From positions 310,001 to 374,000 of the forward strand of contig NZ_CP047209.1 in the NCBI RefSeq assembly GCF_030408755.1: a stretch of 64,000 bases of DNA, in the 5' to 3' direction. A model generated the notes under the pieces. It was not told the origin of the DNA and did not search any database. It saw nothing but the letters and a program-made list of their open reading frames with translations. Shown in pieces: positions 58,757 through 64,000 of the stretch (positions are counted from its first letter, which is position 1; each line of letters opens with the position of its first letter). Position numbers and translations under genes: made by a program. This DNA is from Corynebacterium felinum (GTDB lineage: Bacteria; Actinomycetota; Actinomycetes; Mycobacteriales; Mycobacteriaceae).

Positions 58757-59377
58757 TTGCTGGTGTCGGATCGTGATGATGTTCTACGTTTGCTCGGTGA
58801 TGTGTGGCGCGCGCACCCGGATATGAGTGTGCATGGTTTGTGCACGCTATTGCTCGATAATGGGTTGCGTTGGGATACTTCGGATGCTGATGCGGCGGCT
58901 TTGCTGCATTTTTTGTCGTTGCAGCGCCCAGCGCGGGTTGAGGCGTTGCCCTGTGTGGTGCTTGTCGACGGCGGGGCGCGGCGGGTGGTCGTCGATACGC
59001 GGGCTGTAGTGGTGTTGGGTCAATCGCAGGTCACCTGGTTTCGCCATGAGGGAACTGTGGTAGGGGAGTTGGGTACGCAGCTGGTGGTGGATGGGGTGCA
59101 TCGGTTAGGTGTGGTGGAGCGTATTGTGCCTTTGGATGCTGGGTGGGGGAAGTCGCGTCCGTTTTTTGTTGCTTTTGAGTCTGGGGCGTGTGCCGTGATT
59201 GGCCGGAAGGCGCGGGTGTTTGTTAAGAAGCGGCGTGAGGTTGAGGTTCACCATTGTGGTGCGGTGGTCGCTGTGGATATGCCGGTGATTGGCCAGGAAT
59301 TGACTATTGTTTGTTCGCAGCCGTGGCCTGCTGATCAGGGGGTAGTTTCGTATTTCGTGCCCATTGAGAACTCTTAG
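58757..59377 (+). CDS. Uncharacterised protein
   Basis: 206 residues. No signal peptide, no transmembrane helix, and no motif I know. The first 55 residues look helical, with an Ala/Leu-rich stretch (ADAAALLHFLSLQRPAR). The rest is rich in valine and predicted beta strands with a KKRREVEVHHC segment. GGAAGG precedes the TTG at 58757; a GTG at 58763 is an alternative. It stands alone after the tuf terminator. Confidence 0.5.
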   Translation: MLVSDRDDVLRLLGDVWRAHPDMSVHGLCTLLLDNGLRWDTSDADAAALLHFLSLQRPARVEALPCVVLVDGGARRVVVDTRAVVVLGQSQVTWFRHEGTVVGELGTQLVVDGVHRLGVVERIVPLDAGWGKSRPFFVAFESGACAVIGRKARVFVKKRREVEVHHCGAVVAVDMPVIGQELTIVCSQPWPADQGVVSYFVPIENS

Positions 59378-59675
59378 CGTTGGATCGCACAGGTAGTCCT
59401 ATCGTTTCGGGGTTGTTGCAGGGGTAAGTGTGTGCGTGTTGTAGGGTGTGGGAGGGGGTGCGTCGTGACGCAACTAAGTAATATCGGTCTTAAGAGTTGA
59501 TATGTTTACAATGTAGAAACTCTGATGTTAAACTTAATTTTCGTTAGGGATTTGGTGATGCCTGGGTTTCCATGTCTCTCACCACGCCACCATCTGTCCC
59601 CCTTTTGAGTCTTTGTGACTTTTCCTGCACTCTCAGGCGTGCAGCCTTAGAAACGAAAAGAAGGTTTAATTCAAC
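59378..59675. other. Gap upstream of the protease gene
   Basis: About 300 bp with no gene. A+T-rich stretches near 59480-59550 are the likely promoter area, but no clear box pair stands out. Confidence 0.35.
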
Positions 59676-61418
59676 GTGTATAAACGTATCGTGCTGGCAC
59701 TTACAGCCGCTTGCCTCGGTGCGAGCGCAGCGCTTGTTGCTCCCTCGGCCACAGCTCTTGAAGGCGGCCGCGAGGTTTCGGCTAATGAGCTGGAAGCTAA
59801 CCTTGTTATCCGCATGATTCATGGCGGTGGCCTATGCACCGGTGTGGCGATTGATCCGCACTGGGTACTGACTGCTTTGCACTGCAAAAACGGCAATGGT
59901 GAGGTGCATCTACAAACCGGTGTCAATTATAAGTACGATTTGCCTTTACGCGGGCAGTGGCATTCCGATGCCCCTTCCGGTGACATTTCGTTGATTTACA
60001 TCCCGCAGGATCTTGGTCTGCCGAATTATGCGGAAATTTCCAAAACCTTGCCTCAAGCTGGGGATCGTGGAACTAATTACGGCTGGGGTATTGGTACCTC
60101 CGCGGTACTGAAGTTTTCTTATCAGCGCTTTAAGGGTACCTACACTACTTCTGGGTACAACCAGGGAAAAATGTTTGTCACTGAGAATGAAGATGGTGCG
60201 AAAAACCGTACTGGCGATTCCGGTGGCCCTGTTTTCTTCAATGGACAAGTTGCCGGCATTACATCTTCTGTAGGTGGCTCGAACGCGACCAATTATAGTT
60301 CTGTGCCTGAGGTTTATGACTGGATCGTACAAACAGTAAACTCCAAGCCAGACAACCGTACAACGCGCTTTATGCCGGAAATTGAAGAGTCGGTGGTGGC
60401 TAAATTTAATGCGCGTCTTGCAGCAGCGCAGCAACTCGCGGAGATTGAGCGTGAAATGTATAAAAAGGATCTCAAGACTGCGAAAGAAACATCCCTAAGG
60501 GCGCAACGCACACTTCTTGAATCTCTTGGTGCACTGCAAGAAGCTGAGGAAGCCCAGCGTGAGGCTGAGGCTGCCAAGACGCAGGCGGAAGCACAGGCGG
60601 CGACTGCACAGGCGCGGGTTGATGAACTGACAGTGCAAAATGTGGAGGCGCAACGTCAGTTGGCTGAAGCGGTAGAGGAGAAAACGCAAGCGATTGCGCG
60701 TGCTGAAAAAGCAGAACGCGAATTAGCGCTGGCGAATGCGAATCCAGATCAAGCACAGCAGATCCTAGCGCAGGCTGAAAAAGAAAAGCAGGACGCGATC
60801 CACAACGCTGATGCCGCGGATCGTCGCGCCCAAGCTGCGGAAGCGCAGCAGCGTGAGGCGGAAGCGCAGCGTGATGCCGCCGTCGATAAGGCAGAAAAGG
60901 CTGAGCAAAAAGCAGCCGCAGCTCTGCTGCAACAGCAAGAAGCGGTGCGGGCACGTGCGGAAGCAGAAACTGCGAAGGCGGAAGCACAAGCGCAGGCTGC
61001 CCAGGCGCAGCAGCGCGCGCAGCAAGCAGAAGCTGCCGCCCAGCGCCGCATCGAGGAGGCCGAAAACGCGCTGCGTGAGGCACGTAACCTCGCGCGGGAA
61101 ATGGAGGAAGCGAAAAACGCTGCGCAGCGCGACCTTGCAGCTGAACGTGAGCTGACTAAGCGCTTGGAGCAGCTTAATCAGGCTGCGGAGGCGAAAAATA
61201 CTGAGCTGGAAAAGCAGATTGCACAGCTCAAAGCGGAGCTGGCGGCGGCGAAAGCGGACAAGCAGCAGCCTGAACAGCCTAACCCAGGCTCAGCTGGTTC
61301 CTCCACCCCGGCGTGGTGGGTCACCGTGATCGGGATTGTCGCCGCACTGTTTAGCGGCGGAATTATCGGCTGGTTGCTTAACACCTGGCGCAGCAATATG
61401 GCGCATTTCGGGCGCTAA
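59676..61418 (+). CDS. Membrane-anchored trypsin-like protease with long coiled coil
   Basis: 580 residues, GTG start. Signal peptide (1-28), then a chymotrypsin-fold domain with His69 (LTALHC), Asp103 (SGDISLI) and Ser182 (NRTGDSGGP), plus a Cys54-Cys70 pair. Residues about 240-530 are a near-continuous coiled coil rich in Ala, Glu, Gln and Lys. A Pro/Gln/Ser linker, a transmembrane helix (about 548-568) and a short basic tail (NTWRSNMAHFGR) follow. All catalytic residues are present. I infer a protease held outside the membrane on a stalk up to some 40 nm long, if it is fully extended. Substrate unknown. Confidence 0.8.
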   Translation: MYKRIVLALTAACLGASAALVAPSATALEGGREVSANELEANLVIRMIHGGGLCTGVAIDPHWVLTALHCKNGNGEVHLQTGVNYKYDLPLRGQWHSDAPSGDISLIYIPQDLGLPNYAEISKTLPQAGDRGTNYGWGIGTSAVLKFSYQRFKGTYTTSGYNQGKMFVTENEDGAKNRTGDSGGPVFFNGQVAGITSSVGGSNATNYSSVPEVYDWIVQTVNSKPDNRTTRFMPEIEESVVAKFNARLAAAQQLAEIEREMYKKDLKTAKETSLRAQRTLLESLGALQEAEEAQREAEAAKTQAEAQAATAQARVDELTVQNVEAQRQLAEAVEEKTQAIARAEKAERELALANANPDQAQQILAQAEKEKQDAIHNADAADRRAQAAEAQQREAEAQRDAAVDKAEKAEQKAAAALLQQQEAVRARAEAETAKAEAQAQAAQAQQRAQQAEAAAQRRIEEAENALREARNLAREMEEAKNAAQRDLAAERELTKRLEQLNQAAEAKNTELEKQIAQLKAELAAAKADKQQPEQPNPGSAGSSTPAWWVTVIGIVAALFSGGIIGWLLNTWRSNMAHFGR

Positions 61419-61428
61419 CCTGCGTGCT

Positions 61429-62664
61429 TTAGCCCTCACCATCCGCTACGGTGGGGGCTTTTTTATGCGTATCGACGCCGCCACCCCCGTCAGCTGTACG
61501 CACAAGCGGTGGCAGGAAAATAAGCAAGGAGATCGCGGTCAAGACCGGCCACAAGGCAAGCGGTACGCCAATGCTGCTTGCCTGCGCCAAACCGCCCCCA
61601 AGAAGAACGAAAACCGGAACCAAGCCCATGCCGATCGTGCCATAAGCGGCAAACACGCGGGCAATCACATCCTTAGCCACTCGGGTAGAAATAAACGTGC
61701 TCACCGCAATATTTTGCACTGTCATCACCATCGCCCACCCAATATCCATCACGATAGCAGGGGCAAGATAGCCGAAAAACCAGGCGCACACAGGAAGCGT
61801 ACTTAATAAAAACGCCACGACTGACGTAACCACCACAATCCGACGAGTATCCCAGTGGTCGATAATGCGGGGTGCAACAAACGCCGCAGCCAACGCAGCC
61901 GCACCGCCCGCCGAAGCCAGCATCCCATAGTGGTGGGCGTGAAGCCCAAGATCCTGCAGCAGCAAAAACGGCATCACCACATCGCCCAAGGCCAACCCAA
62001 AATTGCCCGCACAGGCTAGACCAATCGTTGCAGCCAACACCCGATCCCTGCGAATCACCTGAAACCCAGCCCAAAAACTTGGCTCCGGGGTGGAATCCTC
62101 ACACGTAGCAGAAACGGGGCTTGTGCGGCGGAAGTGATAAAAGGCGAACACACTAGCAGCACTCAAAGCGAACGCAAGACCGAAAGCAAATTCCGTACGC
62201 GCATGCAGCACCAGAAAACCCACCATACTCGGGGCTACAATGCTTGCCATCTTATCCGCCGCGCTCAGCCGCGAGACTAGAGTAGACAGCTGATTATCGG
62301 GGAAATCACGCGACAACGAGAGCTGACATTGATCCGAACCAATACCCGCTAAAGCAAGCACAGTACTAATCACAATCGCAGCCCACGGCCCCATCAGTCC
62401 CGCTGCAACAAGAAGAACCAGACACAGCAGTAGAGCGGTTTTCACCACAAGCACACCAGGAAGTAGCCGACGTGCCCCCACACGATCAACAAACTGCGCA
62501 CAGGCAGTGGAAAGAAGCACAACGACCGAGACCGGCGCAGCATTCAAAATAGCCAATTCCACCGGACTAATCGCAGAAGCCGACACCAAATAGAGCGACA
62601 ACGTGAAAGCCGCAATGGAACCAGCAAGCGCATCAAGTGAGTTGGAAAATAAAAATGCACGCAT
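61429..62664 (-). CDS. MFS transporter
   Basis: 411 residues with about 12 helices. It starts at the membrane segment without a cytosolic N-terminal extension (MRAFLFSNSLDALAGS). FVDRVGARRLLPG is the loop 2-3 motif. It resembles other actinobacterial efflux MFS proteins with unknown substrates. It is unlike the MFS at 30764 in detail. Its 3' end runs into the shared terminator. The start codon lacks a strong ribosome site. Confidence 0.8.
   Translation of the reverse strand: MRAFLFSNSLDALAGSIAAFTLSLYLVSASAISPVELAILNAAPVSVVVLLSTACAQFVDRVGARRLLPGVLVVKTALLLCLVLLVAAGLMGPWAAIVISTVLALAGIGSDQCQLSLSRDFPDNQLSTLVSRLSAADKMASIVAPSMVGFLVLHARTEFAFGLAFALSAASVFAFYHFRRTSPVSATCEDSTPEPSFWAGFQVIRRDRVLAATIGLACAGNFGLALGDVVMPFLLLQDLGLHAHHYGMLASAGGAAALAAAFVAPRIIDHWDTRRIVVVTSVVAFLLSTLPVCAWFFGYLAPAIVMDIGWAMVMTVQNIAVSTFISTRVAKDVIARVFAAYGTIGMGLVPVFVLLGGGLAQASSIGVPLALWPVLTAISLLIFLPPLVRTADGGGGVDTHKKAPTVADGEG
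61430..61466. terminator. Terminator between the protease and MFS genes
   Basis: AGCCCTCACC pairs with GGTGGGGGCT, then TTTTTT on the plus strand. It overlaps the last codons of the convergent MFS gene. Confidence 0.8.
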
Positions 62665-62698
62665 AAAAGATGTTCACCCTAACCCTACAAACATCAAA

Positions 62699-62737
62699 AA
62701 AGGGGGGTCTATCACCGTCGCGATAGACTCCCCTTTC
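62699..62737 (-). terminator. Terminator after the peptide-binding protein gene
   Basis: AGGGGGGTCTATC and GATAGACTCCCCT pair almost perfectly (one extra G); on the minus strand the run of T follows. Confidence 0.8.
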
Positions 62738-62775
62738 AAGGGAGCAAGTCCGTGAAAAGACCTGCGGATTAAAAA

Positions 62776-64000
62776 CTACTTGGAGTCTTTAGCCCAGCCG
62801 ATATCCTGAGTCAAAGGCTTTGCAAAGTAGTTTGCACCAAGGTTTGCCAAGCCTGGGGTGGTGGCAATGATCTGTGGGCCGTTGTACATCGGGATCAAAC
62901 CGAAGGTAGCAAAAGCTTCCTTCTCAAGCTTGTTGCCTTCCTTGATCTGCTCAGCCTCAGTTGGCAGCTTCTGCATCGCGGCGATCTTCTTATCCATCTC
63001 TTCGGTAGTAGTACCAGACAGATTCAAAGTGGAATCAGACTTGTAGGTCTGGCCGAAGTAGGCAGCACCCCAAGGTGAGTTCGAGCCAAAGGCCATGAAG
63101 AACAGATCGAAGTCCTTAGCAGAAGTAACCTTGGAGAAATCAGCCACTGGGCGTTCTTCAACCTTGAGGTCGACCCCGATATCCTTCATCATCTTCTGCA
63201 ATGCGGCAGCAAATGCCTTCGAGATTGCGCTATCGCCAATCAAGATATAGCGGATGGACAGCTTTTCACCGTCCTTCTCACGGATGCCGTCAGCGCCTTC
63301 CTTCCAGCCGGCTTCATCCAGAATCTTCTTGGCGTTTTCTGGATCGAACTTGGCGGCAGTGCTGAAGTTATCCTCGTAGCCTTCTTGGTTGGAGTAGAGG
63401 AACAGCGAACCAGGCGCAGTTTCGGTGTAATCCAGACCGTTGAAGCGGATAGCGGCGATCTGAGAACGATCGATACCGTTGACAATCGCTTCGCGAACCT
63501 TGACATCACCCAACAGTGGTGCTTGAGAGTTCAAAACAAGCAGGGAGTTGGCAGGCTGCAGGGTCTTGCGGATGGAAGCCTTATCGCCCATGCCCTTTAC
63601 CTTGGCCAAGTTGTCCTTGTTGCCAGCACCAGTCAGGTCAATCTCGCCAGCTTGGAATGCATTGATTTCAGCCTGAGACTCCATTTGGCGGTAGGTAATC
63701 TTGTCGAGCTTACCTGTGTCGCCCCACCAATTCTCGTTGCGCTTGTAGGTGACGATGCCGCCCTGAGGATCGAACTTATCAATCACATAAGGGCCAGCCC
63801 CCCACTCAGGGCGTGGGTTGTTGATGAAAGCTTCGTTGAATACCTCTGGAGTATTGACCGCAGGGTGCATCACGCTGGTGAAGATACCCTTCCACCATGG
63901 GTATTCGGTTTCGAAGGTGACAACAATCTGGAAATCGTCCTTACCTGGCTCAACAGAAACAACTTGCTCATAGCCATCGGTCGAGGAGGCAACGATGCTC
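62776..64000 (-). CDS. Peptide/solute-binding lipoprotein, family 5 (5' end outside window)
   Basis: About 407 C-terminal residues. The frame is open to the window edge; the ATG at 63873 is internal. GAGPYVIDKFDPQGGIVTYK and IRKTLQPANSLLVLNSQAP follow the SBP_bac_5 pattern of OppA/DppA-type binding proteins. It delivers peptides or similar solutes to an ABC importer, whose genes may be beyond the window. Codon use is of the highly expressed type. Confidence 0.88.
   Translation of the reverse strand, partial: SIVASSTDGYEQVVSVEPGKDDFQIVVTFETEYPWWKGIFTSVMHPAVNTPEVFNEAFINNPRPEWGAGPYVIDKFDPQGGIVTYKRNENWWGDTGKLDKITYRQMESQAEINAFQAGEIDLTGAGNKDNLAKVKGMGDKASIRKTLQPANSLLVLNSQAPLLGDVKVREAIVNGIDRSQIAAIRFNGLDYTETAPGSLFLYSNQEGYEDNFSTAAKFDPENAKKILDEAGWKEGADGIREKDGEKLSIRYILIGDSAISKAFAAALQKMMKDIGVDLKVEERPVADFSKVTSAKDFDLFFMAFGSNSPWGAAYFGQTYKSDSTLNLSGTTTEEMDKKIAAMQKLPTEAEQIKEGNKLEKEAFATFGLIPMYNGPQIIATTPGLANLGANYFAKPLTQDIGWAKDSK

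Overview
The window is from a mycolic-acid actinobacterium, almost certainly a Corynebacterium. The gene orders menD..DUF3592-mgtA-menG, secE-nusG-rplKA-rplJL-rpoBC and rpsL-rpsG-fusA-tuf, a DUF3068 (PorA-family) protein, a mannosyl-lipid transferase and a complete mus-type maltose importer all fit that genus. The species cannot be named from the sequence alone. I estimate moderate G+C by eye.

Layout. 1-12.5 kb: menaquinone and envelope-lipid genes (menD 3' part, DUF3592 protein, mgtA, menG, menJ, long-chain prenyl diphosphate synthase). Between menD and the DUF3592 gene lies an accessory block of about 6 kb. It holds SdpI- and PspC-like membrane proteins, a secreted-protein gene apparently split by an IS1380-type element, a 198-bp direct repeat and a DUF3800 protein. 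12.5-13.7 kb: tRNA-Tyr, Thr, Met, Trp and a second identical tRNA-Thr. 14.2-30.2 kb: the secE to rpoC transcription/translation block, interrupted by a small HTH protein gene and a modular repeat array, with a DUF3068 gene before rpoB.

30.2-53.2 kb: a large accessory/metabolic region between rpoC and rpsL. It contains an MFS exporter beside a frameshifted AlbA_2-type regulator, a YczE-like membrane protein, a leaderless P-loop ATPase behind phased direct repeats, a two-component system with an ABC exporter, and a maltose/maltodextrin module (musK, a DUF4032 kinase-fold protein, type I pullulanase, GH13 glucosidase, musE, musF, musG, musI). A DUF222/HNH protein sits inside the module and a decayed IS3-family element ends the region. 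53.5-58.7 kb: rpsL, rpsG, fusA, tuf. 58.7-64 kb: an unknown protein, a signal-peptide serine protease carried on a long coiled coil with a C-terminal membrane anchor, an MFS exporter, and the 3' part of a peptide-binding lipoprotein gene.

How it works together. MenD, the prenyl synthase, MenG and MenJ cover early, side-chain, methylation and side-chain-reduction steps of menaquinone synthesis. The mus genes would import maltose and maltodextrins, and the cytoplasmic pullulanase and GH13 enzyme would debranch and hydrolyse them. The histidine kinase/regulator pair very likely controls the ABC exporter next to it.

Most unusual signals: (a) an 86-bp structured element present twice, with a conserved fold but a changed third hairpin; (b) the 8-mer CTCAGGGG occurring 14 times in 7.5 kb around the mus cluster in different frames and on both strands; (c) the 10-mer GTCGATAAGC occurring 12 times in the window; (d) three 20-bp-spaced repeats on the promoter of a leaderless ATPase gene; (e) the coiled-coil, membrane-anchored protease; (f) a modular hairpin repeat array before rplJ. 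No CRISPR array or prophage was seen.
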